DNA of 64,000 nt. It comes from Telopea speciosissima. Lineage: Eukaryota > Streptophyta > Magnoliopsida > Proteales > Proteaceae. Positions 33,230 to 44,706 of the stretch are shown one piece after another (positions within the stretch are counted from its first letter, which is position 1; every line of letters starts with the position of its first letter). A program made the translations under genes and the position numbers. The stretch is from contig NC_057920.1 of assembly GCF_018873765.1 (NCBI RefSeq), forward strand, positions 16,273,307 through 16,337,306, read 5' to 3'. The notes beneath the pieces were generated by a model that had not been told where the DNA came from, made no database searches, and worked only from the letters and a program-made list of their open reading frames with translations.

Positions 33230-33484
33230 GGATTTGGATCCTCTGCGGTCTGGGGTTGAGCGGCCATCATGTTGCGCTCAACTCCCAGGTAGCCATGTCA
33301 GATTCCATTTCGATCCAATGGTTATAGACGAACTTAATTCAAAATTCCAAATTTTCACTCAAAATTGAAAATGGTTAGAGCTCATCTATCAACCATTGGA
33401 TCTGCATGGAATCCGATGTGGCTGCCTGGGAGTTGAGCATAGCATGATGGCCACTAAACCCCAGGCCGCAAAGGATGCAAATCT
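33230..33484. mobile_element. MITE, duplicated copy of 23492-23746
   Basis: Flanked by AAGAACTTG and AAGAACTTA; GGATTTGGATCCTCTGCGGT start. It was carried here by the segmental duplication, not by a new insertion. Confidence 0.85.
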
Positions 33485-33872
33485 AAGAACTTAACTTCTT
33501 GGGCAAATAGTCAATTAATAAGCCACTTTGCCGAGTAAATTTCCAATCATAATAGTACTGGATTCCCAAGATATGGATAGCAACATCTATGTGGACCGAG
33601 TTTTCCTTCAGCCATAGTGAATGAGAATCCATTCACCAAGGCTGGTTCACACGCAGAGGGTATTGGAGGGTATTTTGGAGAACATATTGAAACCTAGGAG
33701 GAGTTTGTGAACCCAAGGAGGGTGGGAATCCAATCACCCAGTGGTGGGAAGAAAGTCCTATATTTATTGTAGTTTTGCCCCGGTCTCAATTTATAATGGT
33801 TTTATTGTTTTTTATCATTGATGGAATCCATGCCATCCATAGTGATTCTTGTAAAACAAAATGTAGCATTTC

Positions 33873-34005
33873 AACAACTACCTAGTGCAATTGGTGATGC
33901 TGTGGTGCGCTAAACCCACACTCAACCAGAGGTCTCGAATTCGAACCTCCTAGTTGTTGGCTTCCCCCCCCCCTTCTACAGAGTAGGTACCTATCAAAAA
34001 AAATT
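33873..34005 (+). mobile_element. tRNA-derived SINE, duplicated copy
   Basis: Flanked by AGCATTTC at 33865-33872 and 34006-34013. B-box-like AGGTCTCGAATTCGAACCTC, pyrimidine run, tail GTAGGTACCTATC plus a short poly(A). Confidence 0.78.
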
Positions 34006-34074
34006 AGCATTTCTTAGTTGCGCTTCAGCCCTTGTAGATTTGATCAACAAAACATCCTACGAAGCCAACTGGGT

Positions 34075-34225
34075 GCATGCACTACTCCTGTGCCAAACAC
34101 AGGAATGCGTAAACTAATCGTCGTGCCACCTCAAAATTTTCGTCGTTCCATGGGATGTAGAGATCATTTCGCGCACCCTTGTGTTTAGGCATAGGGCTAG
34201 CACACAATACTCGACTACCTATTTG
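34075..34225. mobile_element. Fold-back element, duplicated copy of 24324-24475
   Basis: CACTACTCCTGTGCCAAACAC at the left pairs with GTGTTTAGGCATAGGGCTAG at the right. Carried by the segmental duplication. Confidence 0.6.
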
Positions 34226-34260
34226 AATGCAACTGATGTTTAATGGATACCTACAAAAGT

Positions 34261-34291
<31 letters not shown>

Positions 34292-34535
34292 GAAATAATA
34301 ATAATAATAATAATAGTAGCGATAACAAAGGTTTCTCTCCGTGAATGGATAGGAAACAGAGAGAGAGAGAGAGAGAGGAAAAAGAAAATAATAATAATAG
34401 ATAGAACAGAGGTTTCTCTCCATGAATGGATAGGAAACGTGGCATAAGGAGAGGGTAGTCGGAGAGGAATCCTTTTTAATGACCTAGACAAATATCATAA
34501 CATATAATATTTTTTTTCTAGCAAAGAAAATATGA

Positions 34536-34609
34536 GCGCCTATAGCCAATGCCACGATTGTGTTGAAGGCTTAAGCCTTGATATTGTGGGTTCGACTCCC
34601 ACCAGGCGC
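34536..34609 (+). other. tRNA-like module
   Basis: 74 nt, ends GCGCCTA and CAGGCGC, perfect T arm GTGGG-TTCGACT-CCCAC. Same structure and limits as the copy at 29052; listed because its acceptor and T arms are also intact. Confidence 0.55.
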
Positions 34610-36467
34610 ATAATTTTTAGTGGTTATACACAAAACTAGAACTTCTACAATCCAATAGAATATTTTCATTACCACTATTATTTTTTCCCTCCCCCCTCTC
34701 TCCCTCTATTATATAAATACATTAAACATTTTATTAACTTAAATCACCTTGTAATTTAACAGTGATTTAAGTTAACGATTTTTAGTGCAAGCTTTAAAAA
34801 GTTTGGACAAGATTATAGTTGGGACTCGTTAGCTACCTATTTGAGTGAAAATGATTTTTAATGGATTTGTTGGTGGGACTAATAAAAAATAAGGAAACCA
34901 ATCTCTTTCCATAATCACTTGGGGAGAAAGGAAACCATCCCATACCTAAATGCGCAAAGGATTAGATCGATTTGGGTTTTTCACATCCGATGGTTGCCAA
35001 ACAAAATTATTAACAATAGAGTTAGTCAGATTTGCTAACTTGAAGAGCCTCAAGTGTTGCTCCTCCTCCAGATATAATGGTTCTACCTCCAATGAGCACA
35101 CATGGAAGAATAACATTGAACCCTTCTGGTGCATCTTAGGTTCTCCAAGTCAAAAACTCCAATCATCAAAATCTAGGGTTTCACCAAATCCAAATTCTCC
35201 AACTCTTGATGTTGAACTAGGGAACAAAAGAAAAGAGAGAGAGAGAGAGAATGGACAATGGGAGTGGAGCCAGAAAATTTGTCCTTGTAATTAAACGGTA
35301 TCTTAAGTTATCGATTTTTAGGTGAAGCTTTAAAAAGTTTTTTATTTCTTATTTGTTATTTTTTATAATAGGAAATAAATTAAAGATTAAAATATACAAA
35401 GTGTGTTATACACAAAAGAGTGCCTATATAGGAGTATGCTTTTACATAACATATTACTTTATTTGGTGTCATCGAAAGACCATTCAAGGAGTTGCTAAGA
35501 TAGATCCACTCTAGGTAATTTACAGATGGTTGATGGACTTAAGGGTTTATCCTCCCACCCAAATCTTGTTTAAATAATATTGATCCTATTTATGTAGATC
35601 CCAAATTGCCTGTATGTGTGTTTAACAAAATACCAACTTCAAAAAGTTGAGAGATGATTATAGTTGGAAATCGTTAGCTACCTATTTGAGTGCAAATGAT
35701 GTTTAATGAATTCCTATAAAAGAGAGAGAGACAAAGGGAAAAAAAATAATTATTAAGATAACAGAGGTTTCTCTCCGTAAATGGATAGGAAACGTGGCAT
35801 AAGGAGAAGGCAGTTAGAGAGGAATCCCTTTCAATGGCCTAGACAAATATCATAACATATAATATTTTTTTCAGCAAAGAAATATGAGCGCCTGTAGCCA
35901 ATCCCACAGTTGTGTTGAAGGCTTAAGCCTTCGTATTGTGGGTTCGACTCCCACCAGGCACATAATTTTTAGTGGTTATACACAAAATAGGTACTTCTAC
36001 AATCCAGTAGAATATTTTCATTACCACTATTATTTTCTTCCCCCCCCCCCTCCCTCCCTCCCTCCCTCCATTATAGAAATCCATTAAACATCTAATTAAC
36101 TTAAAACACCTTGTAATTAAACGGTGATTGAAGTTAACTATTTTTAGTACAAGCTTTAAAAAGTTTGGACACGATTATATTTGAGACTCGTTAGCTACTA
36201 ATTGAGTGAAAAGGATGTTTAATGGATATGTTGGTGGGAATAATCAAAAATAAGAAAATCGATCTCTTTCCATAATCACATGGGAAGAAATGACACCATC
36301 CCATACGCGAATGCGTAAAGGAATAGATAGATTCTGGCTTTTCGCATCCCATGGTTGTCAAACAAAATTAACCATAACAAAGTTAATTAGATTTGATAAC
36401 CTAGAGAGCCTCGAGTGTTGTTCCTTCTTCAGATATAATGGTTCTACCTCCAATTAGCACGCAGGAA

Positions 36468-36492
36468 TTTTTTTTTTTTTGATAGGTAAGCA
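36468..36492 (-). mobile_element. Tail-only micro-retroposon, sister of 29641
   Basis: T13 followed by GATAGGTAAGCAG at the same array position as 29641; corresponding sites elsewhere lack it. It most likely descends from the same event through duplication. Confidence 0.6.
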
Positions 36493-38771
36493 GGGAAGAA
36501 TGTTCTTGAACCCTTCTTGGTGCAGCATGTGTTCTCCAATTCAAAAACTTCGATAGCTTCACCAAATCCAAATTCTCTAACTCTTGATGTTGAGCAAGGA
36601 AAAAAAGAAGAGAGAGAGAGAGAGAATTGGCCATGGGAGGGGAGCTAGAAAATTTGTCCCTAGCCCCTCCTCTTTGGTTTCTATTTATATGGGAGCTCTA
36701 AGAGAGCCCCTCTTCAGTCCTTGTGAGAGTTTGACACTCTCTAGTTTCTATACTTCCAGTTGACTCAAATTCTAACTTCCTGTCCAAGGGTACATATAAT
36801 TAATATTTTGTGTGAAAATAATATTTCCAAACCATTTCTTAAACGGAACAGGATCATGATTCTCATCTGACCAATTTCAGGCATTTTCTCCCTTAACGTT
36901 CCCAATCGGGTAGTGGAAACCTTGTCGGGCGACTCTTTCACTCACAAGATGATTGCCTACACCCAACATAATAGTTGTAGCCCTTAGGACCTTAGTCATT
37001 GATATACCAAAGTACGCATTCGTATCTCATAGTAATAAGGATCTCTCAAGTGTAGGGTCTCGGTGACAAATGTCTAGCCCTTACCAACAACTAGCAATAA
37101 CACATGCAGAAATTGAAACGAAAACATTTTTCGCCAATTCACACATTTATGTGCTCACATTCGAACTCTAACATCAACACACCTAGGACTACCCAATGCG
37201 ACGACCATATGATAAGGGTGTCCAGTCCAAACCCTAATCATGACTCCAATTTAAAGTCAAAATTGTAGCTCATTGCCACAACTTTCTTGTGGTTTATAAG
37301 CCTTAGTATTGTGGGTTCGACTTCCACTGGGGTTATAATTTTTCGCGGTTATACCCAAAACAAGTACTTTTACAATCCATTACACTTTTTTCCTTACCAC
37401 TATTATTTTCTCCCCCCCCCTATCTGTTATAAAAATCCACTAAATATCTCGTTAACATAAATCACCTAGTAATTAAACAGCGACTTACGTTAACGATATT
37501 TAGGTGAACCTTTAAAAAGTAGGGAGATGATTATAGTTAGAACTTGTTAGCTACCTATTTTGAGTGCAAACGATGTGTAATGGATAATAATAGAGAGAAG
37601 GGAGGTATCTCTCCGTGAATGGATAGGATACATGGCATAAAGAGAAGGTACTTGAAGATGAATCCTTTTCTATGCCATAAACAAATATCATAACATATAA
37701 TATTTTTTCCAGCAAAGAAGATATGAGCGCCTGTAGCCAATCCCACGATTGTGTTGAAGGCTTAAGCCTTGGTATTGTGGGTTCGACTCCCACCAAGCGC
37801 AAAATTTTTAGTGGTTATACACAAAACAGGTACTTCTACAATCCAATAGAATATTTTTATTACCACTATTAGTTTTTTTCCCTCCCCCCCTCTCTCCCTC
37901 CATTATAGAAATCCATTAAACATCTCATTAACTTAAATAACCTTGTATTTAACTAGTGATTTAAGTTACCGCTTTTTAGTGCAAACTTTAACATGTTTGG
38001 ACAAGATTATAGTTGGGACTCATTAACTACCTATTTGATTGAAAATGATGTTTAATGGATTTGTTGTTGGGAATAATCCAAAATAAGGAAACCGATCTCT
38101 TTCTATAATCACATGGGGAGAAAGGAAACCAACCCATACCCGAATGTGCAAAAGATTAGATAGATTAGGGCTTTTTACATCCCATGGTTGCCAAACAAAA
38201 TTAACCATAACAAAGTTACTTAGATTTGCTAACCTAAAAAGCCTAAAGTGTTGTTCCTCTTCTAGATATAATGATTCTACCTCGAATGAACACGCAAGGA
38301 AGAATGTTCTTGAACCCTTCTTGGTGCAGCCTGGGTTCTCCAAGTCAAAAACTCCAATCTTAAAAAACCATGGTTTCACCAAATCCAAATTCTCCAACTC
38401 TTGATGTTGAGCATAGGAACAAAAGGAGAGAGAGAGTGATGAATCTACATTAGAGAGAGAGAGAGAGAAAGAGTCGGACATGGAAGGGGAGCAAGAAAAT
38501 TCATCCCTGGCGTCTATTATATGGGAGTTCAAAAAGAACCCCCTCTAAGATCCTTGTCAGAGTCTGACACTGTCTATCCTCCCAGCGGACTCAAATTCCA
38601 ACTCTTTGTCCTAGCGTGCTTTTCTAGTTACGGAAGAAGCATAATCTCCAAGGCAAAATAAAATAATTATTAATTTTTCTTTTAACGGACAAATAAAATA
38701 TTGCACCATATCCATTAAAGAAAAGAAATTTATTTATTCTAATTAGCAATACAATCCCAATATAAAATTAT

Positions 38772-38906
38772 GGGAGAAAGTTCTCTGTCCCATGAGTCTA
38801 TCTCTCTCCTCCCCATTTGAAAAGACACCTCTACTCCCTTGTTTTAAGGAGGAGAGAGATACATTGGAGTAATGACGTAGGCCACTCCCGGACAGAAACT
38901 ACTTCC
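38772..38906. mobile_element. MITE, sister of 32449-32601
   Basis: Flanked by TAAAATTAT (38763-38771) and TAAACTTAT (38907-38915). Internally deleted near its left end (goes from CTCTGTCC straight to CATGAGTC). Same array position as 32449, so one insertion followed by duplication. Confidence 0.88.
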
Positions 38907-40246
38907 CTAAACTTATATAATAACCCTTTATTATGTACCAATTCTCCACTAATCAACATCATCATTATAGAATGTAGGCCATGTATTTAAATACTATCAA
39001 TCCCCATTCCATAGCACATGATCAATTAGAATTTTTGTGTACGTGTTCGGAATCGCCAAATTCAATTAGAAACTATAATCAAAATCATACATATAATTAA
39101 TATTTTGTGTGAAAATAATATTTGCAACCTATTTCTTGGAAGGAACAGGATCATGATTCTCATCCGACCATCCATAAACAATTTCTCTCTTGATGTTCCC
39201 AATCGGGTAGTGGAAACTTTGTTGGGCGACTCTTTAACTCACAAGATGATTGGCTACACCCAGCATATCAGCTTTGGCCCTTCGGACCTTAATCATTGAT
39301 ATACAAAAGTATGCATTCGTATCTCGCAGTGAACGCTCTCTCAAGTGTTGGGTCTCGATGACAAGTGTTTGTCCCTTACCAACAACTAGCAGTAACACAT
39401 ACGAGAATTGAAATGAAAATATTTTTCTCCAATTCACACATGTATGTGTGCTCGCATTCGAACTCTAACATCAACATACCTAGGAATACCCAATGCGACG
39501 ACTATATGATAAGGGTGTCTAGCCCAAACCTTACTCGTGACTCCAATTTAAAGTCAAAATTGTAGCTCACTGCCACGATTGTCTTGCGGGCTTAAGTCTT
39601 GGTATCGTGGGTTCTACTCCCATCGGGCATAAAATTTTTAGTGGTTACACCCAAAACAGGTACTTCTCCTATCTAGTAGACTTTTTTCTTTATCACTAGT
39701 ATTTTCTCCCCCCCCCCCTTCTCTTCCTCTATTTATAGAAATCCATTAAACAATTCATTAACTTAAATCACCGTTTAATTACAAGGTGATTTAAGTTAAC
39801 AATTTTTAGGTGAAGCTTTAAAAAGTTGGGACATGATTATAGTTTGAACTCATTAGCTACCTATTTGAGTTCAAATGATGTTTAATGGATTCCTATAAAT
39901 GAGGGAGAGAGAGGAGAAAGAGGAAAAAAATTTTAGGAAATGTGGCATAAAGAGAAGGTACTTAGAGAGGAATCCTTTTCAATGGCCTAGACAAATATCA
40001 TAACATAAAATATTTTTCCCAGCAAAAAAAATATGAGACGATTGTGTTGAAGGCTTAAGCCTCGGTATTTCTCTCCGTTAATGGATAGGAAACATGACAC
40101 AAATAGAAGGTAGTTGGAGAGGTATCCTCTTCAATGGCCTAGACAAATATATGTTATCTTATAATATTTTCCAGTAAATAAGAATATGAGCGCTTGTAGC
40201 TCAATGCCACGATTGTCTCGAGAGCTAAGCCTAAACAGGTACTTCT

Positions 40247-41068
40247 TAAGGGTGTCAATTTGGGACCAGAACTGGGAACCGTCCCTACACCGTCCTGCAA
40301 AAACCCGGTACCGGACCGTCCCATTAGTAAATGGGACGGTACTAGTATCTGATTTTGGTACCAAATGATAAATGGGACGGGACGGTTCTGGGACGGGATT
40401 CCCAATGGTACCAGTACCGAAATACCAATTAGGTACCGGATGGTACCGAAACTACTAGTACCGTTTAAAAAGAAAAGAGTATATAAGATCATTTTTTTTA
40501 TAAAAAAAAAAAGGGTATAAGAATTACGACTCATTAGGGTTTCACTAATTGCCTTTTGAATACGACGAGGAACAACAGGTCAACAGCCATAGTTTGAAGT
40601 CTCTCCTCACAGAACCTGCTACAGTGCTACTCCCTCAACCAACTACATCTACCAGGTTCTTCCTTTTAGAACAACGAGATTCTTCCATTTTGTAGGACTT
40701 CTCTAGATTTAAAAAAATGAGAAGTTTATTACATGTGATCTTAGGGAGTTTGAAGAAGTAAAACTATGATTTCATAATTTAAGTTACTTTATAAAAAACA
40801 GTAGACAACTTAGATTTCATGATAGTGAAAAAATTCCACAACACTAATAAACCCATCTCGTTAGAAACAATTAAACTTCTTCTCCCTTTTTCTACAGTGC
40901 CTAAAACCGTTTAAGAACCTGTACCATTCCGTCCCGCTAGTAATCGGGATTGGGATCTAGGTTTGGTCCCGTTAACTAAATGGGACGGTACTGGGATTGG
41001 CACTTTTGGTACCGGTACCGGTACCGTCCCAACCCTAATACCGGGAACTGTCCCAATTGACACCCTTA
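40247..41068. mobile_element. Non-autonomous hAT-like element rich in GGTACCG
   Basis: Perfect short TIRs TAAGGGTGTCAATT (left) and AATTGACACCCTTA (right end). It interrupts array block c: flanks GTACTTCT (40239-40246) and GTACTCAC (41069-41076) match at 6 of 8, consistent with a decayed 8-bp hAT duplication, and intact copies read GGTACTTCTACAATCC. The interior has long imperfect inverted repeats of GGGACGGTACTGG and GGTACCGG type and no transposase. Confidence 0.8.
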
Positions 41069-41520
41069 GTACTCACAATCCAGTAAACTTTTTTATACCA
41101 CTATTATTTTCTTTTCCCCTCCCCCCCCCCCCCCCCTCTCTCTCCCTCTATCCCTCTATCCCTCTATCACAGAAACTCATTAAATATCTTGTTAACTTAA
41201 ATCACCTTGTAATTAAACGGTGATTTACGTTAACAATTTTTAGGTGAAACTTTAAATGTTGGAACTTGTTAGCTACCAATTTGACTGGAAATGACGTTTA
41301 ATGGATTAAAGCGGGAGACAAGGAAAGATGAAAAAGGGAACAAAAAAAAAGAATAGAGAAGGGAGGTTTCTCTGTGTGAATGGATAAGAAATGTGACATA
41401 AAGAGAAGGTAGTTGGAGAGGTATCGTCTTCAATGGCCTAGACAAATATATGTTATCTTATAATATTTTTTCCAGCAAATAAGAATATTAGCGCCTGTAG
41501 CTCAATGCCACAATTTTTCC

Positions 41521-41877
41521 TTTCCCTACCCCATCTCCCTATCACAATCAATTCACTCAGTCTTTCCCAAATGATCACTACATAGGCCAACTATAAGCTA
41601 AGAGGGAAGGCAAAGACAAGCCAACAATCGGGAGAGAGGGGTGCCTTTTTTGCACAATATGCAATCCAAGAGAGTCGATTCCTTAACCTCCTTTTTGGCA
41701 CAATATGCAATCCAGGAGAGTCGATCCCTACATTCAACTTGCAACCAACAACCAACCGAGCTAATGGTTGTCTGCTACTTAAAATTCATTCACTAAAATG
41801 ATTGCAGTAATACCTGAAATAATGTTTCCAAATATCATAATTGAAAGAGCAAGAAAAAAAAAGAAAAAGAAAATTAC
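41521..41877. other. Intergenic with a 46-bp direct repeat
   Basis: GCACAATATGCAATCCAAGA with GAGTCGATTCC (from about 41654) recurs as GCACAATATGCAATCCAGGA with GAGTCGATCCC (from about 41700), a direct repeat of period 46. Otherwise unremarkable. The expected next exon of the phosphatase pseudogene is not found here. Confidence 0.6.
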
Positions 41878-42315
41878 CTTGTTTCCATCAATCCCAAACT
41901 GGAAAAGCTTGATATTATATTATCATGACTTCGAAGAAACTAAAAGTTAACTTCCGAGTAGGGTTCGGGAGTCAGGACACAAGCACCTGCAACAAAAACT
42001 AAAAAAGAACAAGAAGAATGGCGAATACATCTAAATGTCAAGAACTTAAAATTTTGCAGAAAAAACCAATTAAACTCAGACCAAAAACCCTAATCGCTAC
42101 CTTTTACTCAAGAATTAAATAAGAAAATATAAACAGAAAAGGTAGAGAGAGAGAGAGTTACATGATTGATTGAAGATTTAGGGTTTCGAGGAAGAGTCAT
42201 TGGGGAGACCAGATCTGTAGATCCCTCTCTCAACCATAGCGAAATTAGAGGGAGGAACCAACATGCCCTCCTCCTCCACCACCTCCTCAGCTTCAACCTT
42301 CTTCAGAATCACCAT
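41878..42315 (-). pseudogene. PFA-DSP (SIW14-like) tyrosine phosphatase pseudogene
   Basis: On the minus strand, 42315-42178 reads MVILKKVEAEEVVEEEGMLV, PPSNFAMVERGIYRSGLP and then a stop after SSKP. A second exon-like piece at 41986-41878, bounded by TTTTGTTGCAG and GTAATTTT, reads CLCPD, then (frame shifted) EPYSEVNF-stop-FLRSHDN, then (shifted again) KLFQFGIDGNK. Known members read PPLNFSMVDNGIFRSGFP, then IYLCPEPYPE, then LFQFGIEGNK. The NFSFLQ stretch between the pieces and the catalytic HCxxGKHRTG exon are missing. Intact members are cytosolic phosphatases of the atypical dual-specificity type that act on inositol pyrophosphates or phosphotyrosine. The retained intron argues against a processed copy. 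Confidence 0.82.
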
Positions 42316-43582
42316 CTGTACTTCTTCACGTCCTTCTGTCGCCGACACCACCAGTGTCGCTTTCTTTCTTTCTGTTCAACTGCTCCGAGGCTTCTCTTCT
42401 TCGAAATTTAAAACAGAACGAAATAAGAACAATACTTGAAAAAATCGATTGGGAGATGATCAGGATTTATAAGAAGTTTTAGGGTCGGGCTGAGCCCAAG
42501 ACATCAACACAGGCCCGGCCCAGCCCAGCCTTGCCAGAATAAGAGTGGGAACTCCATAGTATGATTTATTACATTCATGAGCATGATATGAACTTTTACT
42601 ACCTCCTAAAAAAAACATGATATGAATTGCATTCTTTCTCACTTAGCTAGTTAGCTCACCCCATAGTTATGATTGTTTTATAGAGCATGCACATGTGGAG
42701 AGCTAGTGTACTGACTGTGTAAGGAGAGTCAGAGAGAAGGGCATAAGTCCTTCTGAGTAGATGACAGAGATCCTAAGAGTAGAGGCATTTTGATGTTTTG
42801 ATATACTTTAGGTGAATATTGACAGATGGTATTTTGATCTAAAGTACAGTTATAGTTTCAAAGTTGTAATAACAGACATATGTTTAAAGTAAAATGGTTG
42901 ATACTTATGTATAGAAATGTTTATAGTTGTTCCATTGTGATATTCTGATGTCTCTGATATATTTATAGATTTCGCATTTAAAAAATAACTAAAGCGAAAA
43001 AACTAGTCATTACTTAACGACGGCCCGTGAGGACTGACACTCATATTTTTTACCTGAATTTGGGGACGCTACATTCTCTAAAAGACTATAATTAGCTATC
43101 ACGTGGCAATAGGATAACCTTATTCCATAGACATGTATCCACATTACAACGTAGTCATATGTCAAATTTTGGAAAAAGATTTCCTACACTCGTAGTGTAG
43201 GGTTCAGCCACCACCCCTAGGATCCTAAGACATTTCCCTCCTATCCCCCCCAATTGGACGAAGTCAATAATACCCTTCCCCTATTGCACTATTCCTTCTC
43301 CTGTTCATCTGCCGTCAAGGGATGCCTCTTGACCTGTGGCTGAAGGAAATCTTTGTCTTTAAATTTTAGACCAACTTGGCTTCTCCACCTATTGTTATGA
43401 TACTATAAAAATTATTTGATAAGGTAGAATGGTATGAACAAAATTTTAGTTGGACAGACAAGGAAAAAACTTGAGATGAGCTATAGAATTTGATCGTGTG
43501 ACCTATCTAGGAAATTCTATATATGATTAGAATACCAAATCATCTATTCCACATTGCCAAAAATAGTGGGCATATAGAAACC
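42316..43582. other. Intergenic, no gene recognised
   Basis: The first 100 bases may be the old promoter of the phosphatase relic. A short GGGCTGAGCCC / GGCCCGGCCCAGCCC patch at 42480-42530 belongs to the GC-rich repeat class. The rest is AT-rich and featureless. Confidence 0.4.
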
Positions 43583-43830
43583 CTCTAGGCGAGCATTTTT
43601 CACAATATTAATTTATCGAAGAGTACCAACTACCAAAAAGAAAAAGTTAGCGAAGGACTGCAATCTAATTTTTAGGACCATGGCCCAAAACCAATGCATG
43701 AACCATCCTGGCGTCATTGGGCTGGGTTTATCGAACGATTTGGAGTTTCGACTACTTCTTGGTGGGCCTTCAGAAGCCCAGTCATTTTCTTAAAAGCTTT
43801 GGTTTCATAGTATTACTTTTGAATCCATAG
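43583..43830 (+). promoter_or_regulatory. Duplicated fragment of the RPS11 promoter
   Basis: GTGGGCCTTCAGAAGCCCAG (43762-43781) with TTAAAAGCTTTGGT downstream matches GTGGGCCTTCAGAGGCCCAG (63408-63427) with TTTAAAGCATTGGT upstream of RPS11; the preceding AATTTATCGAAGAGTACC matches 62814-62826. The site II (TGGGCC) elements are kept. No RPS11 coding sequence follows, so this is an orphan promoter piece at the head of MADS segment A. Confidence 0.72.
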
Positions 43831-43950
43831 GGTTCTGATCTCATCGGTATGGAGCCATGTCTCATACTATCAGTCTCAATTTAATTTCTCAATGGAAATG
43901 TTAGGATTTCTATCTCTTCTTTCTTTTTTTATTTTTTGGGAGGGCGGTAG

Positions 43951-44280
43951 TGTTGGGGTTACGATATCTTATATCCCGTCACTTGGTTTGTAGGTTGATT
44001 TCGAAGGACTGTTAAGTAGCCATAGGCCTCTAGGAAATTATTTTAAGGAAATTATTAACAGGAAAGTGTGAAATGGGTATTTCGGTAAAATTCATGTTTA
44101 GGGTTTCGCTATAAAGATGTAGTGAGGATTATTTCTCTGTAACGCAATCTGAAAGAGGTGTGAGGACGAGCGGAGTGAAAACAGATCTCATCTCACCGTG
44201 AACGTAGACATTTGTGCCGACCACGTAAATCCTTGTATTCATTGTGTGATTGTTGTTTAAGAGTTCCATTCCTTTCTGCA
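43951..44280 (+). mobile_element. Probable solo Copia-type LTR
   Basis: Starts TGTTGGGGTTACGATATC and ends TTCCTTTCTGCA (TG..CA). The segment GTGAACGTAGACATTTGTGC then CCACGTAAATCCTTGT is typical of the R-U5 region of plant Copia LTRs. No internal region follows and no 5-bp duplication is seen. Outside it, TTCTATCTCTTCT occurs at about 43909-43921 and again at about 44363, hinting that a larger retroposed unit was inserted in the RPS11-derived leader. Confidence 0.6.
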
Positions 44281-44357
44281 TCGTTTTAGGATTCATTTTT
44301 TAATAGGTAGAAAAGGGGTTCGAGAAAAGTACATGCAAACATCATTTGTGAAACATA

Positions 44358-44440
44358 GATTAGGCGTAGCAGTTCTATCTCTTCTCTTGAAGTTCACCGA
44401 ACGCCCCTCCTCCTCCATAAAAGTGGTTTTTTAACAAAAC
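44358..44440 (+). promoter_or_regulatory. Fragment resembling the RPS11 5' leader
   Basis: CTATCTCTTCTCTTGAAGTT with CGAACGCCCCTCCTCCTCC resembles GAATCTCTTCTCTAGCTC with CAACGCCTCTCCTTCTCC just upstream of the RPS11 start. A second copy is at about 52806-52860. Together with 43583-43830 it suggests that the duplicated segments once began with RPS11 upstream sequence. Confidence 0.55.
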
Positions 44441-44706
44441 AAACAAAAAAAAAGTAATCTTTTGATCTGGAATCGGACTAATGCAGTCAATTCGTACCAT
44501 TATCGGTATTGACAATGATCGATATGGTACCCGATACTATGATTTAAAATATTTTTCATGGCTCCTATTGGTGGAAAATTAACTGCAATATTGCACTCTA
44601 GCATAAAGAAGAAATCTCTTCCCTAAAAGGAATTAATTTTGATAAGTGAATGCAATAAACATGTCGGACTAAGAGAGTACACTAATCAGATATGACATGG
44701 ATTTCT

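Larger units (their letters stand above)
33007..34225. repeat. Segmental duplication, copy 2 (partner at 23287-24480)
   Basis: Begins abruptly after array sequence (CAAAAGTAGATTCCGTATGC, 32990-33009) and matches copy 1 to the end of the fold-back element; the array then resumes. The abrupt left boundary is the duplication breakpoint. Confidence 0.85.
24480..41520. repeat. Nested direct-repeat array with tRNA-like modules
   Basis: Roughly 17 kb made of recurring blocks: (a) GAACGGAGGTTTCTCTCCGT with GAATGGATAGGAAAC; (b) a 74-nt tRNA-like module; (c) AGTGGTTATACACAAAAC with CTTCTACAATCC; (d) a 450-bp block with GATATAATGGTTCTACCTCC, GTTCTCCAAGTCAAAAAC and a TATTTATATGGGAG TATA-like word; (e) GGGCATGTATTTAAATACTG; (f) GGGTAGTGGAAACCTTGTTG to GATAAGGGTGTCCAGCCC. 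Block d occurs at about 25380, 27990, 29420, 31750, 34880, 36250 and 38060. Near-full tRNA-like modules: 24837-24910, 27664-27737, 29052-29125, 31410-31483, 34536-34609, 35888-35961, 37727-37800; diverged ones lie near 26640, 27150, 30916, 37272, 39566 and 40190. No credible protein-coding gene is present; open frames recur only because the repeats do. Element identity is unknown to me. Confidence 0.75.

Noticed and set aside
24480-41520. Functional tRNA genes in the array
   Set aside because: Acceptor and T arms are intact, but no D arm folds and the anticodon loop is not 7 nt; the modules occur only inside repeats.
24480-41520. CRISPR-like array
   Set aside because: Repeats are kilobase-sized and irregular, in a plant nuclear genome; there are no short regular repeats with unique spacers.
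42178-42315. A small 45-residue gene in the phosphatase relic
   Set aside because: The open frame is just the truncated first exon of a PFA-DSP gene; the following exon is clearly broken.
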